The translations under genes were made by a program, and so were the position numbers. This document shows, piece by piece, positions 12,188-22,482 of a DNA stretch of 64,000 nucleotides; the stretch's first letter is position 1, and every line of letters starts with the position of its first letter. The notes beneath the pieces are model-generated. The model was not told where the DNA came from. It was given only the letters and a program-made list of their open reading frames with translations, and made no database searches. Source of the stretch: Annona cherimola (taxonomy: Eukaryota > Streptophyta > Magnoliopsida > Magnoliales > Annonaceae); NCBI GenBank assembly GCA_030490835.1, contig CM059972.1:51131563-51195562 (forward strand), read 5' to 3'.

Positions 12188-13486
12188 ATGATTGATACAA
12201 GGTCAAGGGTTAGAAAGAACAAGGGAAAGGAAGTGGCTATCGAAATTCCAAGCCAACACGAAGTTTGTGAATCCAACAGACCAAAAAGGGGTAGGCCTCG
12301 GTTACAAGGGCAAAACCAAAGAAATCAATAAAGAAGGGCAGATGAAAACCCAGAATTAAACAGAGGACATGAGCAAAGTCAAGCTCAAATAATTGAGGAA
12401 AGAGTAGCTTCGGCGGTAAAAGAAGCTATGCAGCAAGCTACACGTGATTGGGCAACCCAAGCCGTAGACATAATACAAGGCTTATGGGAGAGGACCCAAC
12501 AGGCTCAATTAGGAAGTGTAGAAAAGAAAGGACCCATTCCCACAGCTAACCCAGTTCCCCTACAGCGCCCACAACAGATGAGAATCAATTGATGGAAGCA
12601 GATATGAGGGCAATAAATGTATTCCTTTCACAATAGCCTCCTAAGTTTTTAGGTGAACCTACCCCCGTCCAAGCTGAACAAAAGATGACAGAGATCATAA
12701 AATTGTTCGGAATATCTCCGTGCAATGATAAGCAAAAAGTACTATGTGCCACTCATTTGTTGGTAAAAGACGCACAGGAGTGGTGGGAAACGATGCTGAT
12801 CACTATGCCACACCCAAAGGAGGTGACATGGCAGACGTTCATGGAGGAATTCAACAAGGAGTATCTCCTATTGGGATTGTAGAGCCAGAAAGTCATTGAA
12901 TTTGAGAGGCTCTATCAAGGGAGGATGACAGTGACGGAATACACCACCAAGTTTAAAGCCTTAGTGAGATACGTACCATAGATTGCCAATATGCCAAAGA
13001 ACAAGGCACAGAGATTCCAGCAGGGACTGAGGCCCTACCTCAGATCAAGGATTATGCATCAAGTGTAGAAAGGGCTAGAGCGTTGGAGATTGAGGCAATG
13101 AGAACTCAAGAACTAAGGTTAGGATCCAAGATGTTCAGCTTAGGAACAAAAGAAGTCGAAATAGGGAAGGAAAAAAGGTTAGGAAAGGAGATGTAAGGAA
13201 AGGAAAAGGAGCTCCAAGGAAAAAAAGACCACGTATTTACAAGATATGTCGAAGGCGCCATGTAGGTGAATGTTTGAAAGGGTCAAACAAATGTTTCAAA
13301 TGTGGGCAAATGGGTCACATAGCCAAGGAATGTGGCAAGGGAGAGGCAAAGATGGTAAAATGCTATGTTTGTGACCAAGTTGGACACCTAGCTCCAAATT
13401 GTCATAACAAAGTACAAAATTGTCATAACAAAGTACAAACATTGCAAGCGATTAATTGGTTACATTACCTCTAGAAAGCGGTTAAA
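12188..13486 (+). pseudogene. CHR1 gag (capsid and nucleocapsid), decayed
   Basis: Start chosen at the ATG at 12188, the first in a basic N-terminal segment (MIDTRSRVRKN). A capsid-like region is open at 12685-12882 (words AQEWWETM and FMEEFNKEYL) and continues after a TAG as FERLYQGRMTVTEYTTKF, typical of Ty3/gypsy gag. Two zinc knuckles of the CX2CX4HX4C type follow at about 13291-13420 ([14 protein letters not shown] and [14 protein letters not shown]), which in this family bind genomic RNA. There are several stops and frame changes, for example near 12328, 12590, 12881 and 12979. A short duplicated piece (NCHNKVQ twice) follows the second knuckle. The aspartic protease that should come next is absent. 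Confidence 0.75.
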
Positions 13487-14349
13487 ATGATCTGCCAAAA
13501 TTGTCAAGCGTATTTGGTATTAGTAAATGTGAAGAAAGAAAAAGAGGTGGAAATAAATCAAATTCCAGTAGTTAAGGAATTTCCGGATGTTTTTCCAAAG
13601 GAATTGATTACATTACCTCCAGAAAGGGATATTGATATGATGATTGATATCATACCTGGCACAGCTCCAATATCTAAGGCCCCATATCGAATGGCACCAA
13701 CAGAGATGAATGAGTTGAGAACTCAAATACAGGAGCTATTGGATAAAGGTTTTATCAGACCCAACGTATCACCCTGGGGAGCTTCGGTGCTATTTGTGAG
13801 GAAAAAGGATGGGAGTCTTAGATTATGCATTGACTACGGGGAGTTGAACAGGGTTATAGTGAAGAACAAATACTCATTGCCAAGAATTGACGATCTGTTT
13901 GATCAGTTGAAAGGAGCAACAACATTTTCCAAGATAAATTTGCAGTCGGGGTACCATCAGCTAAGGCTAAGTCCTACCGATATTCACAAAACACCATTTC
14001 GAACAAGGTATGGACATTATAAATTTCTAGTGATGCCTTTTAGACTCACTAATGCCCCTGCTGTATTTATGGATATGACAAACAGACTATTTCGGGATTA
14101 TTTGGACCAATTTGTGGTCATTTTTATCGATGATATCCTGATTTACTCCAAGTCGAAAGAGGAGCATCAGATTCACTTGAGAAAAGTACTGGAAAAGTTA
14201 AGAAAGGAGAAACTATATGCCAAGCTGAAGAAATGTAAATTCTGGTTAAAGCAAGTAGCATTTCTTGGGCATATAATCTCAGAAAAGGGTGTACAAGTTG
14301 ACCCTCAGAAGATTGAACCAATACTAAAGTGGCCAAGACCAACAACTAT
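13487..14349 (+). pseudogene. CHR1 pol: reverse transcriptase, 5' part
   Basis: An open frame of 291 codons. It starts with the segment that normally links protease to RT (CQAYLVLV, then FPDVFPKEL around residues 33-40). RT signatures follow: IDYGELNR near residues 115-122, [13 protein letters not shown] near 148-159 and FIDDILIYS at about 213-221. The FIDD aspartates (about 215-216) are kept, but the first catalytic aspartate position reads Asn (KINL instead of the usual KIDL), so the enzyme would be inactive. The frame is cut at 14350 by the Athila-like solo LTR and resumes at 16901 with no loss of sequence other than the duplicated TSD. Confidence 0.9.
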
Positions 14350-15411
14350 TGATAACTCGTGAAAATGCGAGTTATCATGGCCAATTTCAGACTAGTTTTG
14401 TGTGTTAGTCCAAGAGAATGTGGTTAGTTTGCACCCATTTAGCTTAGTTTTCACTCACTTTGCATTTTAGGAGAATTAAGTATTTTTTATGCATTTTTAG
14501 TTCAAATATTTAGTTTTAGTTGATTTTGCAGGAAAGACGGACAACTATAGGTGGGTGAGTGAGTCGAATGAAGAACAGAGCAAAGTGAAGCAGCAGGCAG
14601 GCTGGCACCCAGGCGCCAACCTACATGCCTTAGCCAGATGTTCCAGCACCTCACATGGCAAAAAGCTTCCAGTGAGTTGGCGCCCAGGAGCTGGCTTGGG
14701 GTGCCTAGCAGCCACTTCACTAGCATGCGGCATCTCGAAAAGTTTCTAAGTTACACAACATCCAGGGAGTTGGCGCTCAGGTGCCGGCTTGGGGCGCCTA
14801 GGCGCCACATCGAATCCGCACACGTGCGTTTCTGCACGTGTGCCGTATGGACTAAGTGAATTAAATAGATACCTAGGGATTCGTGCCTAGAGAGAGAGAG
14901 AGCCAACGGAGCAGCGGCACAGGGAAGGAAAAGGACTTCGTTTCCAGCGCATCTGAAGCAGAGATCTAATCTCGTTGGTGGAAGCTCACGAGATTCAGTT
15001 TTTTTCTTTTTCTCATTGTCTTTCATTTTCTCTGTTTTCTTGGAATACTTTCATCTTGGATGTAATGGGTGTTGATGTCATGTCTTTGATCTAAACTCCC
15101 ATAGATGGGAAGTTGAGATGAATTTATATCTGATTATATTGTTTGGTTCTTTACGATTCAGAAATGAATATTTGATTTCGATATGATTGTGTTGTATGGA
15201 TTTACCCTTGCATATGATATCTAATACTTTTTACAATATTAGCTACCTTGTGAGATGATTTAATTACAGGATTCATCCTTGGAAAAGGAAAAGCCCTGCC
15301 AGATTCATGTGTAGGCCATAGGTTTCTTCTTTTGTTATAGTCGCTTCAAGGCGAATTCTCCCTAGATACATCTCTTCAATTTCGCGATTACATCTCTTCA
15401 ATTTCACCCAT

Positions 15412-15451
15412 TTTATTTCATCTATTTCTAATTAGAAATAGATGAAATAAA
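15412..15451. repeat. Perfect 40-bp palindrome downstream of rpoA-like ORF
   Basis: Every base pairs with its partner about the centre between 15431 and 15432, with no spacer. It begins 24 bases beyond the rpoA-like stop codon (15475-15477) on the minus strand. In plastid genomes the spacer between petD and rpoA carries a 3'-end stem-loop that protects transcripts, so this may be the relic of such a processing signal. Confidence 0.85.
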
Positions 15452-15474
15452 TCCAACGGATTTAAAACCCGTTC

Positions 15475-16383
15475 TTAGTCGATTATGAATTTCTCCCCTG
15501 GAAAATACTCCCTTAGAAAATTGATTATTATTATCCTATCGCTCCTGCTAAAGTTAATTTGCCTTCTCCTAAAATCCCGGCCAATCATATTCATCAACAC
15601 GTCCCAAACCGAATAAATTTTCTCCTGCTTAAGCTCCATATAAAGTGACCGCGAGATTTGTAATTGATCGAGAAAGATATACTTCAGCGCGGTTTTGTTA
15701 TCTAATTTCGTTCCGGAGGGGCAGGGAAAAAAAAGAAGGTCAGATCCTACCGAAGAATACTCGCCTAGAACCCCGTTTGGATTTTCTTTTGGATCTAAAG
15801 TTAGATCCTCTATTAGCACTGGGCCGTCGTGCCCGAAAAACGGAGTAATGAAATCCGCCAATTTACGCAAAGCTCCGTAAAATGCCTCCTTCGCCGACAA
15901 ACTCCCGTCCGTAATTATTTCGAGAAAAAGCATCTCTCGTATTCCATCACTAAACGGATGTATGCTATAAACCACATTTGGAACAGGCACGAATGCAGCA
16001 TCTACAGGATAACTCCCCTCTTTCTCGTTTTTCGGCCTCTGTGTTCTCATACGATATCCGCAACTCCTCTTGATTTGTAATTCAATAACCACATCAACCG
16101 GCTCTGTGAGAGTCGCGATATGTCGTGAAGAATTAACTACTTCCAAAGGAGGTGATAAGAGGATATCTTGAGCAGTTATGTACCCAGGACCCCTGACGCA
16201 AATGACCCCATTGTGAATTCCACTTATATTGCCCGTGAATACAACTCCTCTCAAATTCTGTACAATTTCATGTACCGGCTCCTGAATACCAACTGGGATC
16301 GAAAACTCGTGTCGTGTTTTTATGAATTTGGCATGCGTTATTCGCGTACTTTCGATTTCTCCAGTTAAAATTCTTCGCAGCAC
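15475..16383 (-). CDS. rpoA: RNA polymerase alpha subunit-like (plastid rpoA), N-terminally truncated, open
   Basis: A 302-codon frame with no stop, in a region where every neighbouring retroelement frame is broken. The first codon is GTG at the edge of the insert, not a convincing start. It lines up with plastid RNA polymerase alpha from about residue 47 onward. The alpha N-terminal domain is recognisable from GEIESTRITHA (residues about 8-18), VGIQEPVHEI (about 32-41), ICVRGPGYITAQDI (about 61-74) and the SYPVDAAFVPVPN block near 123. A C-terminal alpha-CTD-like part ends the protein (IYSVWDVL near 258). Plastid alpha is about 330-340 residues, so roughly the first 46 are missing. The protein is clearly divergent from typical angiosperm alpha. 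In plastids it is the scaffold of the plastid-encoded polymerase. Here there is no visible promoter or transit peptide, so I infer a NUPT fragment; selection cannot be excluded. Confidence 0.8.
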   Translation of the reverse strand: MLRRILTGEIESTRITHAKFIKTRHEFSIPVGIQEPVHEIVQNLRGVVFTGNISGIHNGVICVRGPGYITAQDILLSPPLEVVNSSRHIATLTEPVDVVIELQIKRSCGYRMRTQRPKNEKEGSYPVDAAFVPVPNVVYSIHPFSDGIREMLFLEIITDGSLSAKEAFYGALRKLADFITPFFGHDGPVLIEDLTLDPKENPNGVLGEYSSVGSDLLFFPCPSGTKLDNKTALKYIFLDQLQISRSLYMELKQEKIYSVWDVLMNMIGRDFRRRQINFSRSDRIIIINFLREYFPGEKFIID

Positions 16384-16900
16384 GGGAGTTGTTTAATGGA
16401 TAAGAATATATCGTTAAACCCTATGTAGTCATGAACAAGTTATGTATCTATCAATTCTATTTCATTTAATTGCATGGGAACATAGCAATTGAGTATTGTG
16501 TAATTAGCTTTATATTTGTTGGAAGATATATATATATATAAAGATTATTTAACTTGGACTAGAAAATTCCTGTACAATCTAAAGAAAAGGAACCAATTCA
16601 ATATAGTTTAGATTCAAAGATTTTCGACTATCCCATCTGTCATCCCCATTCGATAATTCCTTTTTAGTATTCCCGCTATTCTGTTAAACTCTTCTCTATT
16701 TCTTTTACGAATTTTGTATTTTTAACCTCAATTATGAAATCCCTTTCTACTCACCAAAAACAACTGAACTAATTAATAATCTTAGTTAGACCATATCCTC
16801 ATTGGAACGATACTTAACTCACGCTTTATTACTTGATCGGCACGTATACTTGCGTTAAAATGAGCATTTTAATTAGACATATACACAGCTTGTCAACTAT

Positions 16901-18479
16901 TACAAAAATTAGAAGTTTTTTGGGATTGGCTGGCCACTACAGGAGATTTATGGAAGATTTTTCACAATTATCAACCCCACTGACGAGGTTGACTTGTAAA
17001 GGAGTCAAGTATGTATGGACTGAAGAATGCGAACGAAATTTTCAAGAGTTGAAGTAACGATTAGTAAAAGCGCCCATTCTAACCCTACCTAAAGGTAATG
17101 AAGGGTTTGTGGTTTACAGTGATGCTTCAAGGAAGGGACTAGGATGCGTGCTAATGTAGAAAGGAAAGGTGATAGCTTATGCATCAAGGCAGTTGAAGCC
17201 CAATGAAGTAAGCTATCCCACTAACGACCTAGAACTAGCAGCAGTGGTATTTGCCTTAAAAATTTGGATACACTACCTGTATGGTGCTAAATGCGAGATA
17301 TATACGGATCACAAGAGCCTTAAGTATATTTTTACTCAGAAGGAGTTGAACATGCAACAACGGAGATGACTCAAATTGTTAAAGAATTATGATTTGGAGA
17401 TCCTATACCATCCAGGTAAGGCAAATGTGGTAGCTGATGCATTGAGCAGAAATGCCAGCATAGCGCACCTTATCATTAAAGAAGAAGGATTGCTTCGAGA
17501 GATAAGACAACTAGAATTGATTGTATGTCCCCCTGGAGTTCAAACGAGATTATTACAAATGAACATATAATCATCCTTATTTGAACAGATCAAGACTACG
17601 CAGCAAGAGGACATAGACCTACATACTCATGTTGAAAAGATGAAGAAACAAGGGTTGAATGAATTCATTATTGATGAGCAAGGTATGTATTGATACAAAG
17701 GTTGCTTATGCATGCTTAATTCAGGAGAATTGAAGGAATAAATTCTCAAAGAAGCTCATTTCTCACCATTTTCTATGCATCCGGGAAGCACGAAGATGTA
17801 TCAAGATCTCAAGAAAGAATATTGGTGGAATAACATGAAAGAAGAGATCGCTGAATAAGTATCAAAGTGCTTAACTTGTCAAAGGGTGAAGACAGATCAC
17901 CAACGGATGCCGAGAAAGCTACAATCTTTAGAAGTTCCCAAATGGAAATAAGATGATATAATAAAGGATTTTATTGAAGGATTACCCAAGACACAGGCAG
18001 GAAATTACTCTATATGGGTAATAGTGGATCGATTATCCAAGGTTGCACATTTTATACCCATAAAGAGAACTTATACAGCTGAAAGATTGCCTAAGATATA
18101 CTACAAGGATATTGTACGGCTCCACGGAGTGCCTAAATCCATAGTATCCGATCGAGATACAACGTTTACGTCTTGATTTTGGAAAAGTTTACATGAAACC
18201 CTAGGCACCCAGCTAAAGTTTAGCACGACATTTCATCCCCAGACTGATGGACAAACGGAGCGGGTAAATCAAATTATGGAGGATATGTTCCATATGTGTA
18301 CATTGGAATTCGGAGGATCGTGGGATGAATATGTATCAATAGCGGAGTTCGCGTACAATAATAGTTACCAAGCTAGTATTCAAATGGCACCATTCGAATC
18401 ATTATATGGACAACAGTGTCAAACACCACAAAACTGGGATAAAGTTGGAGAGAAAAAGTTAGCCCCAGACTTGTCTTAG
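16901..18479 (+). pseudogene. pol: CHR1 pol: end of RT, RNase H and integrase
   Basis: Continues the RT after the solo LTR (IRSFLGLAGHYRRF near 16905-16960). The RNase H part reads [25 protein letters not shown], and [10 protein letters not shown] with a stop at about 17157 and another at 17367. The integrase zinc-binding segment ([11 protein letters not shown] then CLTCQRVK) lies near 17779-17885. The integrase core follows at about 17990-18290 with the three acidic positions in WVIVDRLSKVAHF, SDRDTTF and TERVNQ. Stops at about 17568, 17692, 17857, 17950 and 18175 and the TAG at 18477 break it. Nearly all breaks are single-base nonsense changes in one frame, so the original protein order is still clear. 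Confidence 0.85.
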
Positions 18480-18930
18480 CAAATAGCAGACAAAGTGCAG
18501 GTTATTCGCCAGTGTATACTCACAGCTTAGAGTCGGCAAAAGAGTTACACAGACTGCAAAAGAAGGAATTTGAATATCCAATTCGGTGAACATAATTTTA
18601 TAAAGGTCACGCCATTCAAAGGAGTTACAACATTTGGGAAAAGTGGCAAGTTGAATCCCAGGTTTATTGGGTCATTTGAAGTGTTGGAGAAAATTGAGAA
18701 ACTATGTTCCAAATCCAACACATGTGCTAGTAGCAGAGAACTTACCAATTCAAGATCATTTGAATTATGATAAAAGACCTATTAGGATTATGGATGATAA
18801 GGTGAAAAAGCTTCGGAATAGAGAAATTAAATACGTTAAAGTTGAATGGAATAAATATTCCGAAAGCAAGGCCACTTGGGAACAAAAGGAAGAGGTAGAA
18901 AGGAAATATCTCCAGTTATTCCAAAAGTAG
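18480..18930 (+). pseudogene. pol: CHR1 pol C-terminus with chromodomain
   Basis: After a frame change near 18560-18667, the end of pol is open to 18930. It contains NLPIQDHLNYDKRPIRIMD followed by a chromodomain-like block with KYVKVEWN, the conserved ATWE motif and the final EEVERKYLQLF. In chromoviruses this domain follows integrase and steers integration to particular chromatin. This is the feature that places CHR1 in the chromovirus branch. Confidence 0.8.
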
Positions 18931-18953
18931 ACGGTTTTGAGATGAAACCAATT

Positions 18954-18968
18954 ATAAGGGAGAGGTGA
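18954..18968 (+). promoter_or_regulatory. CHR1 polypurine tract
   Basis: A purine-rich run directly before the 3' LTR start at 18970, the normal priming site for plus-strand synthesis. Confidence 0.7.
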
Positions 18969-18969
18969 T

Positions 18970-21900
18970 TATAATACCCAGACCCAAGTAAGACTCATAT
19001 AATTGCATTTCAGGTGTAATTATGATTTATGTGTGAATTGATTGATTTTTGAATGATTTTTATAAATTGATGAATTTTGTAATTAAGGTTTGCAATTAAG
19101 AATGGTGATTAAGATTAATTGCCAAAGCCCAATGTGAGTCAAGATGACTAAAGGGGCTTAATGAGGATTAGAATATGATAATGTGGCATGAATATTTATT
19201 TTAATTACCATGATTTAATTAATAGAGATTAAATTAAAAATTATGGAGTTATGTTGAAAATCATAGAAAATTCATAACTTGACGCCTATAACGTGAAATA
19301 AGATGAAATTTTAAAGGCAAGCTCATGATTTTGTGCTCAAACTTATAAGTGGATTGGATTAAGGCACAAGTGATGAGATTAAGGTGATAATTATTTATTT
19401 TTAATCTCACACTCTAAGATTATTTTCAAAGGTTCATAACTTGACGTAGAAACGTCGGTTTGAGATGAAATTTGAAACGATTGAATAAAATTATGAAATA
19501 TATGGTATGAGTGAAATGGATTAATCTAATTACCATGTAAAAGTGATTAATTAGAAAAAGGTACCTAGCATTGACTTTGCGTACCCTAGACTACCATAAC
19601 ATTTAATAAAAAGCATTTGAGATAAATGACTTGTTTTAATGCTATGCAAGGTATCAAATTATGGTGGATGGAGCTGGATTTTATGGATTTTTTTAATGTT
19701 CAAATCCATGGAGAATTCAAGGTTTAAATGCAATGGTTAAATGCCTAATATTTATCTGAAATGGAGCATAGGGTATGTGGCATACCAAGGGATGTCCAAG
19801 GGCACTTTGGGCATGGAAATGTGATTTTTAAAAATGCTAAAATATATATCTAAGTTTCCTAATACTTAGGTGAAGTAAATGGGCACATAAATATGTGAAA
19901 AATGTGGCAAAAAAATATCAAAACCTAAGCTAAGAGGGGGCATCACTTAGTGGACAACAATGCAACCCTTAAATGCATGGATTTTGTGGATTTTTGATAA
20001 TTAGAAAATGCATATTTTACTTGGATATAAAAATACCATGTCATCAAGGGATAAGTTATAAATAAATTACCCTCATGACATGTGGCAAAGTGGGTCCCAT
20101 GAGCTGGTAAAAAATATAAAAAGGAGAGGTATACCTTGAAAATGTGCTTATGTGAAAGGAGAAAGAAATTTCTAAAAAATTTTGCTAAGTGTGTGCTACC
20201 TTGGGCACGTCCAAACCAGAAAGTGGGAAGGAGAAAAGATAAGGAAAAAGGACAATAAAAAGAAGAAGAATCAAGCCAAAAAAGTTGGATTCAAGTTAGG
20301 TTCAATTCAAATAAGTAAAACCTAAATTTTGAATCATTTGAATCAAGTTTTCTCTCTCAATTCATGATCCATGAATATGGTTCATAAAAAAATCTTAAAG
20401 TCTGAGTTATGATGCCTTAATATGGGTATTGAATGATTTTTGAAAGATTTAAATAAGATCAAGAGTTCAAGAGAGTGAAAAGTAAAGTTAAGGTTGAAAT
20501 TTGAGATGAAAACTAACTTGGAAATTCTCAAAACCCTAAACCAAGTTGCTGTATGATTTAAGAATGATGTTTTGGATGTAATTCATGTTCTTTTGGATTA
20601 CATATGTTGATTTGAGCATTTGTTAATGATTTTAGCAAATATGGAACTTAGGGTTTCAAGAAATGCCCGATTTTTCCATTTTTGAGTTAAAAATGATACA
20701 AAGAGGTGCTTAAATTAGTTATCGATTAATTGTAGGGTAAATTACCCTAAATTAAGGACCCTTTGTATGGACAAAGTGGGCTGGATGAGTTTACCCTAAA
20801 TTTGATTTTTAGGGTTTGTGTATGAGATGTCCAAATGGGGGCCCAAAACGGGTGCTTTCCATATGATTTTTGTTGCTGCTTGTAAATTACCCTAGGTGTA
20901 AGGTACTTTGAGTGTCCAAAATTTCTTGGAAAGATTTACCCTAAATCTGATTTTAAGGATATATGTATGGACACGTCAGAACGAGTCACAATGGATACCC
21001 TATATGAATGAAAATGTTGCTGTTATGGAAGCAAATGAATTATGGATTTTAAATATGTGATAATATCCTAAATTTTTGTTAACAAAGGAATGGTTAGTTG
21101 CTGGAAATTATGACTTAAAAATCTGTTATGATTTAAGTCTTGAAAGAAGCATTGAAAGGATGAAAAATGGGTCTTAACATGACTGTTTTGGAAATCAGTG
21201 ATTAATGGATTAAAAATCCAAAATTAAACCCTAAAGTATATGATAATTAAAGGTTTTCATGATGTTGAAAATGGGTGTAAGTTTCTGTGTTAAGAAATTT
21301 TAAGAAACACATAATATGTGTTGTATGTTGAACGTATGTAGAGCATATGTATGAATGGATGATATGTGACTTATGTGAAGTTGCTAAAATGAAAAATATG
21401 CATGAATATGTGATTAAATGCATAAGGATATTGATATATGAATGATGTTTTATTATCTCAATTTTTGAGATTTATTTATGAAGCTTGAAACGTCACTTAT
21501 ATGCTTAGAATGAGCATTAACGCAGGAAAAATGGAAAATAGGTGAAAATGGTTAATGAGAGATATAAATCCCCAAATGATGAATTATGAATGAATGTTAT
21601 GGTTTCACCCTAAACATGGGATTAAACACAATATGGAATGAATGATATGATGCACAAGTGCATGTTGTGTATGTATGATCAACTTGAAAATCCAAGTTGA
21701 TTATGGGATTGAAAAACTAAGTGAATGCAAGCAAATGGATTGTTATGAATGCAATGTTATGTTTATATATAGGCAAAGGCAAAGAGATAAGCGAGACGGA
21801 AAGCTAAGCAAACAAGGTAAGCAAGCAGTTTTTTAAATGCTTTTGTTTTATCAAATGTGATAAAATGATTATCAATGATATTCTAACTATTTAAATGAGT

Positions 21901-22482
21901 TAGCAAATGAATGATTTGAATTCTTTTTAAGTTGTTTAAGGATGGTCATTCCTTATTTAAATGTATATTGAAATGATATTTCCAATGGAATAAATGAATT
22001 GCTTGCTGCTTTTCAAGTACTTATGTCAATTGATGAATCATGAGTTTATGATTGAAAAAAATCATGCTAGCATGTCAAAGTTCATGTTTATGAAAGAAAG
22101 TATGTGCACAAAAGTATGAGGTCCACCTCAAAGATGTAAGCGGACTGAATGTCCCCCCTTTGGCAAGGCCAAGTCGCTAAGAGAGGCCTAGGGCCAGCCG
22201 CGCCTTCGTGGAATGCAAGAGAGGATGAAAGTGGATGGTTTCCTAGCTAGCTTCTATCCAAAGAAATGTCATTATTTTAAATAATGCATCACATGTTTAT
22301 GACATACCCTAGATGGGTATAAGAAGCATGTTTTAGGATTTACCGTCGAGTGGGTATAATGTGGCTTTCCAAGTTATTTTCAATAAAAATGTATTGCCTA
22401 AAAACTTTATAGCTTGTTTATTGAGTTTCAACTTACAGTTTTGTTTTTCAAATCCTGAAGATAGGTGAAGGGACAAACCATG
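18970..22482 (+). repeat. CHR1 3' LTR, cut at 22483
   Basis: Matches the 5' LTR from its first bases. The first dinucleotide reads TA instead of TG. It carries the GC-rich module (GGAC/GTCC at 22142-22154) and the hairpin at 22422-22435 with one mismatch. It stops in mid-match at 22482, where an inverted family D LTR begins; CCATG at 22478-22482 would be the target site, but its second copy was not found. Confidence 0.8.

Larger units (their letters stand above)
15336..16383 (-). other. Plastid-derived insert inside the solo LTR
   Basis: The boundaries come from comparing this LTR with the copy at 6590-8093, in which the flanking pieces are adjacent (the GGAGTTGTTTAA side at about 16384 and the AGGCATAGGTTT side at about 15320). 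The insert holds the 3' 302 codons of an rpoA-like gene plus about 140 bases downstream with a 40-bp palindrome and a 16-bp direct repeat (15368-15383 and 15390-15405). No target duplication is visible at its ends. Plastid DNA inserted in the nucleus by end joining is the simplest origin. Confidence 0.65.
14350..16895 (+). mobile_element. Athila-like solo LTR carrying a plastid-derived insert
   Basis: Starts TGATAACTCG and ends GCTTGTCA, with perfect 5-bp duplications ACTAT at 14345-14349 and 16896-16900. It is related to the LTRs at 44270-45880 and 49389-53638, but about 1 kb longer. Comparison with the LTR copy at 6590-8093 shows an extra block from about 15336 to about 16383, containing an rpoA-like ORF, inside sequence that is otherwise continuous. 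The LTR carries the GGCGCCTAGGCGCC palindrome at 14793-14806. No internal region or second LTR is present, so the element was probably reduced by LTR-LTR recombination. Confidence 0.85.
2384..22482 (+). mobile_element. CHR1, decayed Ty3/gypsy chromovirus (Tekay/Del-like)
   Basis: The element has LTR copies starting at 2384 (TGTAATACCC) and 18970 (TATAATACCC, the terminal TG changed to TA). A tRNA-iMet-type primer-binding site lies at 10788 and a polypurine tract at 18954-18968. Between them lie, in order, an extra acidic ORF, gag with two zinc knuckles, RT, RNase H, integrase and a C-terminal chromodomain. That order and the chromodomain define a chromovirus. The very long LTRs (over 3.5 kb) fit the Tekay/Del lineage, which is my inference. 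Later insertions split it at about 6145, 14350 and 22483. Many stops and the missing protease mean it is dead. Its 3' LTR is incomplete in this window. Confidence 0.8.

Noticed and set aside
15475..16383. Bacterial contamination as source of the alpha-subunit ORF
   Set aside because: It sits inside a plant LTR with a matching TSD, and the sequence blocks fit plastid rather than bacterial alpha.
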